A stretch of DNA of 64,000 nucleotides from Streptomyces antnestii (GTDB taxonomy: Bacteria > Actinomycetota > Actinomycetes > Streptomycetales > Streptomycetaceae), in NCBI RefSeq assembly GCF_004005495.1, contig NZ_RZYA01000016.1:124001-188000 (forward strand), given 5' to 3'. The notes under the pieces are model-generated. The model saw only the letters and a list, made by a program, of their open reading frames with translations. It was not told where the DNA came from and ran no database searches. The position numbers were made by a program, and so were the translations under genes. Shown piece by piece: positions 7,748 to 16,356 of this stretch (the first letter of the stretch is position 1; every line of letters begins with the position of its first letter).

Positions 7748-8911
7748 TTTCGCCCGGTAGGGCCGGAAGAACTCACGCAGCTCCTGGGCGTAGAGCTCGG
7801 GCTCCTCGAAGGGCGCGAAATGACCGCCGCGCGGCGGCTCCGCCACGTACACGGCGTTCGTGGTGCGTTCGAGCCAGGCGCGGGGCGGGCGGACGACATC
7901 GCCGGCGAACAGCGAGAAACCGGACGGGACTTCGACCCTGCGGGCGAGCTGGGCGGGAGCGATCGCGGCGTTCGCCCGGTACATACGCATCGACGAGCCG
8001 ATGGTCCCGGTGAGCCAGTACAGGGTGATGTTCGTGAGGATCTCGTCCTTGGTGAAGCTGCGTTCCACGTCGCCGCCGCAGTCGCTCCAGGACCGGAGCT
8101 TCTCCACGATCCACGCGGCGAGCCCGGCCGGTGAGTCGTTGAGCCCGAACGCGGCCGTCTGGGGCTTGGTGCGCTGCATCGCGGCGTAGGCGCCCTCGGC
8201 GGCGCCCCAGGTCATGGCGTCGGCCATCCACGCGCGTTCCTCGGGCGCGAGTTCGGCCGGGTCCCCGGTGTGGACGGGCAGGCCCGCGTCGGTGCGGTGG
8301 ACGGCCACGGTCCTGTCGGGGTGGTCGAGTCCGAGGTAGCGGCTCACGTGGCTGCCCAGGTCACCGCCCGCCGCGCCGAAGCGCTCGTAGCCGAGGACGC
8401 CCATGAGTTCGGCCCACAGGCCGGCGACGGCGACGGAGTCGAGCGGCGGTCCCGTGGGGCGGTCGGAGAATCCGAAGCCCGGCAGGTCGGGCACGACCAC
8501 GTCGAACGCGTCGGCGGGATCGGCGCCGTGCGCGCCGGGGTCCGTCAGGAGCGGGACGACCTTCGCGTACCGCCAGAACGAGTCCGGCCAGCCGTGACTG
8601 AGGATCAGGGGCAGCGCCCCGCCGGCCGGCGCGGCGGCCCGGGCGTGCACGAAGTGGATCCCGAGGCCGCCCAGCGGCACGCGGAAGCGGGGGAGCCGGG
8701 CGAGCGCGGCTTCCTGCGCCGGCCAGTCGAAGCCGTCCGCCCAGTAGGCGACGAGCTCGCGGAGGTAATCGAGGTCGGTGCCGAGCGACCACCCGGCGTC
8801 CTCGGGGGCGTCCGGCCAGCGGGTCGCACGCAGCCGGGCGCGCAGGTCTTCGAGGACGGCGGGGTCGGTGCGCGGGTCGAAGGGCTCGGGGCGGGGCACG
8901 GTGTCCGACAT
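7736..8911 (-). CDS. Epoxide hydrolase, alpha/beta-hydrolase fold with EHN domain
   Basis: 391 residues. The N-terminal EHN region (about 1-110) is followed by the hydrolase core. HGWPDSFW is the oxyanion region, GGDLGSHVSRYLG holds the nucleophilic Asp, and RGGHFAPFEEP holds the catalytic His. The family opens epoxides to diols through an alkyl-enzyme ester. The start at 8911 gives MSDTVPRPEPFDP; an ATG three codons upstream at 8920 is also possible. The frame stays open far upstream, but that part overlaps the divergent lipoprotein gene. No pathway neighbour indicates the substrate. Confidence 0.9.
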   Translation of the reverse strand: MSDTVPRPEPFDPRTDPAVLEDLRARLRATRWPDAPEDAGWSLGTDLDYLRELVAYWADGFDWPAQEAALARLPRFRVPLGGLGIHFVHARAAAPAGGALPLILSHGWPDSFWRYAKVVPLLTDPGAHGADPADAFDVVVPDLPGFGFSDRPTGPPLDSVAVAGLWAELMGVLGYERFGAAGGDLGSHVSRYLGLDHPDRTVAVHRTDAGLPVHTGDPAELAPEERAWMADAMTWGAAEGAYAAMQRTKPQTAAFGLNDSPAGLAAWIVEKLRSWSDCGGDVERSFTKDEILTNITLYWLTGTIGSSMRMYRANAAIAPAQLARRVEVPSGFSLFAGDVVRPPRAWLERTTNAVYVAEPPRGGHFAPFEEPELYAQELREFFRPYRAKAAG

Positions 8912-9040
8912 GCGACGCATGCTACGGCGGCCGTCCCGGCGGGCGAAGGCGCCCGCATCGGTGTGTGGCGTGGCGGCGGGAGGCGCGGGGAAGGATTTGC
9001 GAGTGAAACGACCACAGATGGACAGGCGGACAGGGGCACG

Positions 9041-9592
9041 GTGACCGTGAGAGCACACAAGGGCGGTGCGCCGAAGCCGCGCGTACGTCGGCCGGTACGG
9101 ATGGTGGCGGCAGCGGCGCTGACGGTGGTCGCGGTGGCGGGCTGCTCGGCCGGGAACGACGGTGCCGCGTCCGGCGGTTCCTCGCGACCGCGACCGCGAA
9201 CGTCCGTGGCGATGCCCCCACCTTCCTCGGACGCCGCCCGCCCCGCCGCCGATGGACACGATGTCTCCGCCTGCGCGGACGCCGACTGCGAGGTCGCGGT
9301 GTCGCAGCCGCTGACGGTCCGTTTCAAGGGGCCGGGCGGGCCGACGACACTGTCCGTGACCGAAGTCGGGCCGGACAAGGCCGAGTTCACCGTGAAGGGC
9401 GGCAACGGCCGGTCCCGGGCCGGAGCGAACGGAGAGGGAAGCGGATGCGTCATCGTTCTCAGCAGCAACGGCAGTAGCACTTCCTGCGGCGGCGCCCCGG
9501 GCGCCAGGCCGACCGCCGAGCCCGGAACCGTCGTCATTCAGATCGCGACCGGGCAGGACGGCACGGCGATCCTGCAGATCGCCTCGCGCTGA
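9041..9592 (+). CDS. Putative secreted lipoprotein of unknown function
   Basis: 183 residues from a GTG at 9041; an ATG at 9101 is an alternative. A basic start (RRPVR) and hydrophobic stretch lead to the lipobox AVAGC, so the mature protein should be lipid-anchored at the outer face of the membrane. A Ser/Pro/Arg-rich linker follows, then a compact domain (about 85-183) with four cysteines (SACADADCE, GCVIV, TSCGG) that could form two disulphides. I do not recognise the domain. The stop lies inside the first unit of a 16-base tandem repeat. Confidence 0.65.
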   Translation: MTVRAHKGGAPKPRVRRPVRMVAAAALTVVAVAGCSAGNDGAASGGSSRPRPRTSVAMPPPSSDAARPAADGHDVSACADADCEVAVSQPLTVRFKGPGGPTTLSVTEVGPDKAEFTVKGGNGRSRAGANGEGSGCVIVLSSNGSSTSCGGAPGARPTAEPGTVVIQIATGQDGTAILQIASR

Positions 9593-9652
9593 CCGACGGC
9601 CCGCCTGACCGAAGGCCCGCCTGACCGACGGCCCGCCTGACCGACGGCCCGC
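9589..9652. repeat. Four tandem 16-base repeats at a gene end
   Basis: CTGACCGACGGCCCGC is repeated four times (9589-9604, 9605-9620, 9621-9636, 9637-9652) with one base change in the second. The first copy contains the stop codon of the lipoprotein gene, so the array is 3' untranslated sequence. Confidence 0.9.
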
Positions 9653-9687
9653 CCGCCCGACCGCCCGCCCGTCCGGGTACGGCACGA

Positions 9688-9743
9688 GGCCGCCGGTTCC
9701 TCTCGTCCCGCCCCACGAGGAGGGAGAGAGTAACCGGCGGCCC
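9688..9743. terminator. Long hairpin between convergent genes
   Basis: GGCCGCCGGTT (9688-9698) pairs exactly with AACCGGCGGCC (9733-9743), and CCTCTCGT with ACGAGGAGG extends the stem. It separates the rightward lipoprotein gene from the end of the leftward ABC operon and probably terminates both. Confidence 0.7.
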
Positions 9744-9796
9744 CGTCACGGTTGTCTGCTATTCGCTGTCCACCTACGCCCGGCGTCGGCCCGGCC

Positions 9797-10588
9797 TCAC
9801 GCCTGCTGCCTCCGCGAGGGCTTCCAGCCGGGGCGCGGGACCGCGGCGCGCAGCGCCCGGGTGTACTCCTCCTGAGGAGCGCGCAGCAGGTCGGGCGTGG
9901 CGCCCCGCTCGACGATCCTGCCGTTCGACATCACGATCGCGGTGTCGCTGATCTGGTGGACGACGGCGAGGTCGTGCGAGATGAACACGTAACTGATGCC
10001 GCTGCGTTCACGGATGTCGGCGAGCAGATTGAGGATCTGCGCCTGGATGGAGACGTCGAGCGCCGCCACCGCCTCGTCCAGTACCAGTACCTCCGGCTGG
10101 ACGGCGATGGCGCGGGCGATGGCCACGCGCTGCCGCTGGCCGCCGGAGAGCTGGCGCGGCAGCATGTCCGCGTGCCGCTCCGCAAGACCGACGGCCTCCA
10201 GCAACTCCAGGGCCCGTCTGCGGCGTTCGGCCGGAGTGAGCGGGAAGTGCAGGGCGAGACTGGTCTCGACGACGTCGCCGATCCGCTGGAGCTTGTCGAG
10301 CGACGAGTACGGGTCCTGGAACACGATCTGGATCTCCCGGGCGCGCTTGCGGCGCTCCCGGGACGAGACGCGCCCGGTGCCGCGCGGCCGGCCGCACACA
10401 CTGATCGTTCCGTCGCTGGGCGTCTCCAGGCCGATCAGCATCCGCGCGACCGTCGTCTTGCCCGAACCGGACTCGCCGACGACCGCGAGGGACTGGCCAC
10501 GGTGGAGCGTGAAGGACACGTCGTCGACCGCGACCGCCGTCCCGAACTCCTTCCGCAGGCCCGACGCCTCGATCACGATGTCGCTCAT
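9797..10588 (-). CDS. Dipeptide/oligopeptide-type ABC transporter ATPase (DppF-like)
   Basis: 263 residues with Walker A GESGSGKTT, Q-loop FQDPYSSLD, signature LSGGQRQR and Walker B VLVLDEAVAALD, where Val stands for the usual Pro-Thr. The switch is ISHDLAVV. It would energise the import complex at the inner membrane. It is the last gene of the operon, and its ATG overlaps the stop of the preceding ATPase by 4 bases. It lacks the C-terminal cysteine motif carried by its partner. Confidence 0.93.
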   Translation of the reverse strand: MSDIVIEASGLRKEFGTAVAVDDVSFTLHRGQSLAVVGESGSGKTTVARMLIGLETPSDGTISVCGRPRGTGRVSSRERRKRAREIQIVFQDPYSSLDKLQRIGDVVETSLALHFPLTPAERRRRALELLEAVGLAERHADMLPRQLSGGQRQRVAIARAIAVQPEVLVLDEAVAALDVSIQAQILNLLADIRERSGISYVFISHDLAVVHQISDTAIVMSNGRIVERGATPDLLRAPQEEYTRALRAAVPRPGWKPSRRQQA

Positions 10589-11616
10589 GACTCTCCCTGC
10601 AGCGTGAGTTCCCCGGCCCGCACGCACGCCACGCGTGCCCCGTCCAGCTCCTGCACGGGCGGCCGCCCCTCGTGGCAGAGCCCTTGCGCATGGGCGCAGC
10701 GCGGTGCGAACGCGCAGCCGTCGTCCGCCTCGAACGCGGCGAGCGGCCGGCCGGGAATGACGGGCAGCCGGTGGACGACCGCGTCGATGCTCGGGCGCGA
10801 GAGCATCAGACCGGAGGTGTACGGGTGCCGGGGCGTCGACGTCAGCGCGGTGGCGGGCTGCGTCTCGACGATCCGGCCGGCGTACATGACGGCGAGGCGG
10901 TCGCAGGTGGCCGCGGCCAGCTCCAGGTCATGGGTGATCAGGAGCATGGCCATGCCGCGCTCGCGCCGCAGTTCGTCGAGGATGGCCATGACCTCGGACT
11001 GGGTGGTGACGTCCAGGGCCGTGGTGGGCTCGTCGGCGAGCACCAGGTCGGGCTCGACGGCGAGCACCGACGCGATCATGACGCGCTGCAGGAGACCTCC
11101 GGACAGCTCGTGCGGATACTGGCGCATCCGCCGCTCGCCGTCCGTGATGCCGACGTCCGCGAGCAGCCGCACGGCGCGCGCCGCCGCCTCGGGGGCGGGC
11201 ACCTCCAGGTTGGCGATCATGGCCTCGGTGAGGAAGTCGCCGATGGTGCGTACGGGATTGATGTGGGCCCGCGGGTCCTGGAAGATCATCGCGATGCGCC
11301 GGGTACGCAGAGCGCGCAGGGCGCGCTGGTCCGCTCCGGTCACCGGGGTCCCGTCGAAGACGATCTCCCCGGTGACGCGGGCGCCCGGCGGCGTCAGGCC
11401 GAGGACCGTCCGCGCGGTCATGGACTTGCCCGAACCCGACTCGCCGACCAGTCCCACGGCTTCGCCGCGCCCGATCGACAGGTCGACCTCTTCGACGAGG
11501 GGGCGCCACTCCTTGCCCGCGGGGACGGCGAGGCCGAGCCCGCGCAGGCTGAGCAGTGCACCGTCGGCGCTGTGGCTCTCGGCCTTGTCGGATGTGTGGA
11601 GCTTGTGGACGCTCAT
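10585..11616 (-). CDS. Dipeptide/oligopeptide-type ABC transporter ATPase (DppD-like)
   Basis: 343 residues: Walker A GESGSGKSM, Q-loop FQDPRAHINP, signature LSGGLLQRV and Walker B LVLADEPTTALD. The oligopeptide-ATPase C-terminal extension contains CAFAPRCAHAQGLC, a cysteine cluster known in DppD/DppF proteins. The signature LSGGLLQ differs from the usual LSGGQ-Q. The ATG at 11616 overlaps the upstream permease stop by 4 bases. Confidence 0.93.
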   Translation of the reverse strand: MSVHKLHTSDKAESHSADGALLSLRGLGLAVPAGKEWRPLVEEVDLSIGRGEAVGLVGESGSGKSMTARTVLGLTPPGARVTGEIVFDGTPVTGADQRALRALRTRRIAMIFQDPRAHINPVRTIGDFLTEAMIANLEVPAPEAAARAVRLLADVGITDGERRMRQYPHELSGGLLQRVMIASVLAVEPDLVLADEPTTALDVTTQSEVMAILDELRRERGMAMLLITHDLELAAATCDRLAVMYAGRIVETQPATALTSTPRHPYTSGLMLSRPSIDAVVHRLPVIPGRPLAAFEADDGCAFAPRCAHAQGLCHEGRPPVQELDGARVACVRAGELTLQGES

Positions 11617-12491
11617 CGCCGGCCACCTTCCTCCTGGCCGAGACGGTCGCCGAGCACGATCACCGCGGCGACCACCAGAACGATCAACAGGCCCGCGCCC
11701 AGCGCCTCCAGAGGTTGTCCGCGGGTGGCGCTGTCGAGGCCGCTCTTGACCATGAGGCCCCAGTCGGAGGTCGGCGGCTGCACACCGAGCCCGAGGAACG
11801 AGATCGCCGCGAGGTCGATGACGGCGAACCCGAGCGCGGACACCGACTGGGCGATGATCAGGGGACGCAGGTTGGGCAGGAGATGCCGTACGCAGATGGC
11901 GAAGGCGGACCGGCCCTGGACCCAGGCCGCCGCGACGTAGGGCAGGTTGCGTTCGCGCAGCGCCGCGCTGCGCACGACCCGGGCCACGTACGGGGTGTAG
12001 GCGACGGCCAGGCCCAGGACGACGCCCGTGATGCCGGGGCCGAGCACCGCCACCGTGATCAGGGCGAAGACGATGCCCGGCACCGCGAACAGGATGTCGA
12101 GGAGCCGCGACACGATCGCGTCGACCTTGCCGCCCGCCCAGGCCGCGGTGATCGCCAGGGTGGTGCCGACGACCGTGGACAGGCAGATGATGAGGACCGG
12201 CCCGCTCAGCGTCGTACGGGCGCCCCACATCAGCCGTGAAAGGACGTCACGGCCCAGGGCGTCACCGCCCAGGGGGTGGGCGGCCGATGCTCCGCCCAGC
12301 GCGTTGAACAGGTCCGGCTGGTCGGGGTCGTAGGGGGCGAGGACGGGGGCCAGCAGCGTCACCAGGGCCACCAGGACCAGTAGTGCGGCGGCGGTGACGC
12401 CGAGGGGGCCGAGGGAGCGCACCGCGCGGGACGCGCCGTCCCTGGCGCGCGATCCGAGTGACCCGCGGACGCGGGTGGTGAGCGCGGTCAT
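11613..12491 (-). CDS. ABC transporter permease (DppC-like)
   Basis: 292 residues from the ATG at 12491. An N-terminal membrane helix (about 30-50) precedes the DPDQPDLFNALGG periplasmic stretch and HPLGGDALGRDVLSR, hallmarks of DppC. About five further helices follow. The cytoplasmic EAA loop lies around ERNLPYVAAAWVQG. It forms the channel with the next permease. The 4-base overlaps with both flanking genes suggest translational coupling. Confidence 0.92.
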   Translation of the reverse strand: MTALTTRVRGSLGSRARDGASRAVRSLGPLGVTAAALLVLVALVTLLAPVLAPYDPDQPDLFNALGGASAAHPLGGDALGRDVLSRLMWGARTTLSGPVLIICLSTVVGTTLAITAAWAGGKVDAIVSRLLDILFAVPGIVFALITVAVLGPGITGVVLGLAVAYTPYVARVVRSAALRERNLPYVAAAWVQGRSAFAICVRHLLPNLRPLIIAQSVSALGFAVIDLAAISFLGLGVQPPTSDWGLMVKSGLDSATRGQPLEALGAGLLIVLVVAAVIVLGDRLGQEEGGRR

Positions 12492-13420
12492 CGGGACATC
12501 CGGGGATCGAGGGCTTTGTAGCACAGGTCCACCACGAGATTGACGAGGACGAAGGCGGTGACGAGCACCAGGACGACGGCCTGCACGACGGCGAAGTCCC
12601 GCTGGAGGATGGCCCGTACGAACAGGGAGCCGAGACCGTCGAGGGCGAAGACGTTCTCGACCACGACGGAGCCGGCGATGAGGCTCGCGACGGTGAGTCC
12701 CGTGACGGTGATGACCGGGATCGACGCGTTGCGCAGCACGTGACGGCGGATGACGAGCGACTCGGCAAGCCCGCGGCTGCGGGCCGTCTCCACGTGTTCA
12801 CGGCCCAGTTCCTCGCGGACCGAGGCCCGGGTGATCCGGGCCAGGAACGCCGCGCTGCCGAGGCTGAGGGTGATCGCCGGGAGCGTCAGGTGGTACAGCC
12901 GGCCGCCGAAGCCCTCGCCCGGTCCGAAGACCGGGAACCAGCCGAGGCCCAGGGCGAAGACGATGACGAGTACGACGCCGATCACGAACGTGGGCGTGGC
13001 GAGGAACGCGGAGGACACCGCGCTCACGACGTTGTCCACGCGGCCCCGGCGCAGCCCGGCGAGCGTGCCCGCGGCCACGCCGACGACGACGATCAGGACA
13101 GTGGAGTAACCCACCAGGAACGTCGTGGTCGCCGCGCGGGCGGACATGAGGGCCGACACGTCCTGCCGGTACACCAGGGAGCTGCCGAAGTCGCCGCGCA
13201 CGGCGTCACCGAGCCATGTCGCGTAGCGGACGAGGAAGGGGTCGTCCAGGTGGTACTGCGCCCGGATCGCCGCGATCTGCTCGGGCGTTCCGCTCCGGTT
13301 GCCCAGAAGGAACGCCATCGGCCCGCCCGGGACGAGATAGAGCAGTCCGTAGACGAGGAACGACGCGACGAGCAGGACCACGGCCAGACCGGCCAGGCGG
13401 CGGAGCAGGAAGACGGTCAC
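12488..13420 (-). CDS. ABC transporter permease (DppB-like)
   Basis: 310 residues from a GTG at 13420 that overlaps the binding-protein stop by 4 bases. The first helix begins at the N-terminus (FLLRRLAGLAVVLL), followed by the extracellular segment typical of DppB (LYLVPGGPMAF, then IRAQYHLDDPF). The EAA loop lies around REELGREHVETARSRGL. An in-frame extension upstream would run into the binding-protein gene and is not needed. Confidence 0.92.
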   Translation of the reverse strand: MTVFLLRRLAGLAVVLLVASFLVYGLLYLVPGGPMAFLLGNRSGTPEQIAAIRAQYHLDDPFLVRYATWLGDAVRGDFGSSLVYRQDVSALMSARAATTTFLVGYSTVLIVVVGVAAGTLAGLRRGRVDNVVSAVSSAFLATPTFVIGVVLVIVFALGLGWFPVFGPGEGFGGRLYHLTLPAITLSLGSAAFLARITRASVREELGREHVETARSRGLAESLVIRRHVLRNASIPVITVTGLTVASLIAGSVVVENVFALDGLGSLFVRAILQRDFAVVQAVVLVLVTAFVLVNLVVDLCYKALDPRMSR

Positions 13421-15042
13421 CTGGCCCCCAGCCCGACGGCCCACGGGTAGTACAGGTAGGGGGACGACGGCACGGCGCCGGTCACCCGGTTGTTCATGTA
13501 CATGATGACCGGAAGGTTGTTCAGCGGCATCCAGACCACGTCACGGGTCACCTTGTCCTGGATCCCGGTGACCAGGGCCGCTCGCTTCGCCGGGTCGCCC
13601 TCGGCGCGCGCCTTCTTGATGTCGGAGTCGACGGCCGTGTAGCCGTTGAAGTTGGTCCGGCCGCCCTGCCGGAAGACGGTGTAGACGTCCAGCGGGTCCG
13701 GCACGTTGCCGTACCAGGTGCTGAGGAACGCGTCGATGCCCTTGCGTGCCTTCGGGTCGCTGTAGAGGTTTCCGTACTGCTCCACCGGGACGACCTTGAT
13801 CTCGATGTCGAGACCGAGCGCCTGAGCGGTGGCCTTCAGCAGGTTGGCGGTCTGCTCGTGCACGGCCGAGCTGCCCTGGACACCGATGACGACGGGCCGG
13901 CTGGGCTTGCCCGCCTCGGCGAGGAGCTTCTTCGCCCTGGCCAGATCCTGGGTCTCGGCCGGCAGCGCGTCGTAGGCCTTCTGGAACGTCTTGCGCTGGT
14001 AGCCCCAGTAGTCGCTGCCCGTCAGGGCCCGCTCGGGGGAGGCGGTCCCCTGGAAGACGACCTTGGAGATCGCGGCCCGGTCGAGGGCGAGGGACAGCGC
14101 CTGGCGCACCTTCGGGTCGGCGTACGGGCCGGACGTGGCCGAGCCGAGCAGCGACCAGAACGTGAGCGAGTGGCCGAGGGTCACCGAACCGCTCTTGGAC
14201 TTGCGGAGCTGGTCGAGACCCGCCGGGGGCAGGTAGAAGTACTGGCCGTCGACCTCGCCGGAGCGCAGGGCGTTGACGGCGGTCGTCTCGTCGGCGATGA
14301 ACTTCAGGACCAGGGAGGAGGACTTGGCCTTGAGCTTCGCGTCCCAGTAGTTCTCGTTACGGGTGAGCGTCATCGAGTCGCCCGACTTCCAGTTCTTGAA
14401 CTGGAACGGCCCGGTGCACATCACGCCGCTCGACGGGGTGCCGACCGACTTGCCGGCCTTGTCGAGGAACTTCTTCTCCACGACCGCGCCCGCGGCGGTG
14501 GCCATCGCCTGGTTGAACAGGGCGTCGGGCTGCTTGAGGGTGACCGTGACCTGCATGGCACCCGTGGCCTTGACCGACTTGACGGTGCTGAAGTAGTCGC
14601 CCCACCACGTGCCCAGCTTCGGGTCGAGGTGACGGTTCAGGCTGGCGGCGACGTCCGCCGCGGTCAGCGGGGCCCCGTCCCAGAACTTGACGCCCTCGCG
14701 GAGGGTGTACACCCACGTCGTGGGGGTCGGGTTCGCGGCCTTGGTGGCGAGCCCCGGCGTGATCTTGAAGTCCGGGTTCATCCGCAGCAGGCTCTCGCAC
14801 ATGTTGGAGAGCGCGGTGTTCTCCGCGTAGTTGAACGACCGGATCGGGTCGAGCGTCTGCGGCTCGTAGGGGAGGTTCCAGGTCACCTTGGCGAGCCCCT
14901 TGGCGGCGGCGGGCGTGGTGCTCTTCAGGTCGAGCTTCGCCGGCGCCGCGTTCTTCCCGGGCGACTGCTGCGCTCCGGAGGTACAGGCGGCGAGAGTGAG
15001 CATGAGCCCGAGCCCGAGCACGGGGAGGGTACGGCGCTTCAT
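13417..15042 (-). CDS. ABC transporter substrate-binding lipoprotein (SBP family 5)
   Basis: 541 residues. A signal peptide with lipobox LTLAAC anchors it outside the membrane. The rest is the oligopeptide/nickel-type cluster C binding-protein fold: early PQTLDPIRSFNYAENTALSNMCESLL, then VYTLREGVKFWDGAPLTAADV. These bind peptides but also opines, sugars and other compounds, so the ligand is not fixed by sequence. A GGAAGGAG ribosome site precedes the ATG, and the gene overlaps the amidohydrolase stop by 4 bases. Its position right after an amidohydrolase suggests the ligand is that enzyme's substrate or a precursor. Confidence 0.92.
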   Translation of the reverse strand: MKRRTLPVLGLGLMLTLAACTSGAQQSPGKNAAPAKLDLKSTTPAAAKGLAKVTWNLPYEPQTLDPIRSFNYAENTALSNMCESLLRMNPDFKITPGLATKAANPTPTTWVYTLREGVKFWDGAPLTAADVAASLNRHLDPKLGTWWGDYFSTVKSVKATGAMQVTVTLKQPDALFNQAMATAAGAVVEKKFLDKAGKSVGTPSSGVMCTGPFQFKNWKSGDSMTLTRNENYWDAKLKAKSSSLVLKFIADETTAVNALRSGEVDGQYFYLPPAGLDQLRKSKSGSVTLGHSLTFWSLLGSATSGPYADPKVRQALSLALDRAAISKVVFQGTASPERALTGSDYWGYQRKTFQKAYDALPAETQDLARAKKLLAEAGKPSRPVVIGVQGSSAVHEQTANLLKATAQALGLDIEIKVVPVEQYGNLYSDPKARKGIDAFLSTWYGNVPDPLDVYTVFRQGGRTNFNGYTAVDSDIKKARAEGDPAKRAALVTGIQDKVTRDVVWMPLNNLPVIMYMNNRVTGAVPSSPYLYYPWAVGLGAR

Positions 15043-16277
15043 CGGGAAGCTCCTTCCTGGAGTCGGCCGGCCTCGGCCTGTCGTTGTGGTGTGCTGTCCA
15101 CGAGCTGTCCGTCCCGCGCGATCACCCGCCCGCCGTGCACGACGAGGCCGGGCACGGGCCGGTCGACGACGATCTGGGCCACCGACTCGCCGGGAACCAG
15201 TACGAAGTCGGCGGGGTCGCCGATGCGCAGATCCGTCCGCTCCAGGCCGAGCAGCGCGGCACCGCCGTGCGCCACGACGGCGTAGCACGCGGCGAGTTCG
15301 GCGTCCGTGCGGGCGTCGGTGCGATAGGCGAGCAGATGGGCCCGGTTGATCATGTCCCCGTCGCCGAACGGGGTCCACGGATCGCGTACGCCGTCGGAGC
15401 CCGCCGCGACCAGGACGCCTCGCTCGCCCAGCGGCCCGAACGGGACGACCGGGTCGGCGCCCAGGGCACAGGTCGCGAGGGACACCCCCGCCTCGGCGAG
15501 GATCTCGCCCGTGCGGGCCAGCTCGTCGGTACCGAGGTCGGCGAGACAGAAGACATGGCTCACGGTCACGCGTCCCTGCATGCCGTGCGCCACCGTACGG
15601 CGGGCGATCTCGGTGACCTGCTCGACACCCGACGGCCCGCGGTCGTGCAGATGGATGTCGAGCGGGACGGCCGCCTTCCCGGCGAGCCCGAACAGGACGT
15701 CCAGATGGCCGTGCAGATCGCCGTCCACACCGACCGGATCCAGACCACCGAGCACATCGGCACCCTCGGAAAGGGACTTCTCCAACAGCTCGGCGGTCCC
15801 GGGCTCGGTGAGCAGCCCGAGTTGGGGAAAGGCCACGACCTGCACATCGAGCAGGCCGGCGCGCGCGGACGCGGCGGCGCGGACCCCGTGGACATTGGAA
15901 AGGCCGTGAACAGGAGCGACATCGACATGGGCGCGCATCGCCCGCGTGCCCCGGACGATCGCCCGGTCCATGAGGGCGCCGGCGCGCGCTTCGACCGGCG
16001 CCTCGAACCCGGCCCGCGCGGCCACTTCGCCGTCGATCAACTCTCGCAGGGTGTCCGCGGGTTCGCGGCTGAGCCAGGGCCCGCCCCACGTGGTCTTGTC
16101 GGGATGAATGTGCGCGTCGACGGGCGCGGGCAGCGCGAGAGCGCCGCCACCGTCGACGATGTCGCACCCATCGGGCAGAGAGGGCGGGGATATCGCGGCG
16201 ATACGGCCGTCGGCGACCAGAAGGTCGCACGGCTGCCCGCCATGAAGCCGAACAGAGGTGAACAAGACATGCGTCAT
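15039..16277 (-). CDS. Amidohydrolase of the cytosine deaminase-like group
   Basis: 412 residues with the full metal-site set of the amidohydrolase superfamily: DAHIHPDKT (HxH), PLDIHLHDRG, VTVSHVFCLAD and the Asp of AAGSDGVRDPW. The sequence resembles cytosine deaminase and N-isopropylammelide amidohydrolase-type enzymes, which hydrolyse C-N bonds of ring nitrogen compounds. It is first in the operon with a GAAGGAG ribosome site, so import and hydrolysis are made together. The substrate is unknown. It faces the FadR-type regulator across a short gap. Confidence 0.88.
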   Translation of the reverse strand: MTHVLFTSVRLHGGQPCDLLVADGRIAAISPPSLPDGCDIVDGGGALALPAPVDAHIHPDKTTWGGPWLSREPADTLRELIDGEVAARAGFEAPVEARAGALMDRAIVRGTRAMRAHVDVAPVHGLSNVHGVRAAASARAGLLDVQVVAFPQLGLLTEPGTAELLEKSLSEGADVLGGLDPVGVDGDLHGHLDVLFGLAGKAAVPLDIHLHDRGPSGVEQVTEIARRTVAHGMQGRVTVSHVFCLADLGTDELARTGEILAEAGVSLATCALGADPVVPFGPLGERGVLVAAGSDGVRDPWTPFGDGDMINRAHLLAYRTDARTDAELAACYAVVAHGGAALLGLERTDLRIGDPADFVLVPGESVAQIVVDRPVPGLVVHGGRVIARDGQLVDSTPQRQAEAGRLQEGASR

Positions 16278-16327
16278 GAGCGGTAGAACTCCTTCGTTGG
16301 AGAAGAACCGACCGCTAGAGTTACCAG

Positions 16328-16340
16328 GTCATCAGATGAC
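16328..16340. promoter_or_regulatory. FadR/GntR operator in the divergent promoter
   Basis: GTCATC-A-GATGAC is a perfect palindrome 50 bases from the amidohydrolase start and 17 bases from the regulator start. It fits the GT-N(9)-AC shape of FadR-group operators, and probably controls both directions. Because it overlaps an alternative ATG (16336), it supports the downstream start for the regulator. Confidence 0.6.
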
Positions 16341-16356
16341 TAGAGAAGAGGTGGGG

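Noticed and set aside
9589..9652. CRISPR array
   Set aside because: The repeats are contiguous 16-mers without spacers, and no cas genes are near.
8912..9685. Long N-terminal extension of the epoxide hydrolase
   Set aside because: It would overlap the divergent lipoprotein gene; EHN begins at MSDTVPRPEP.
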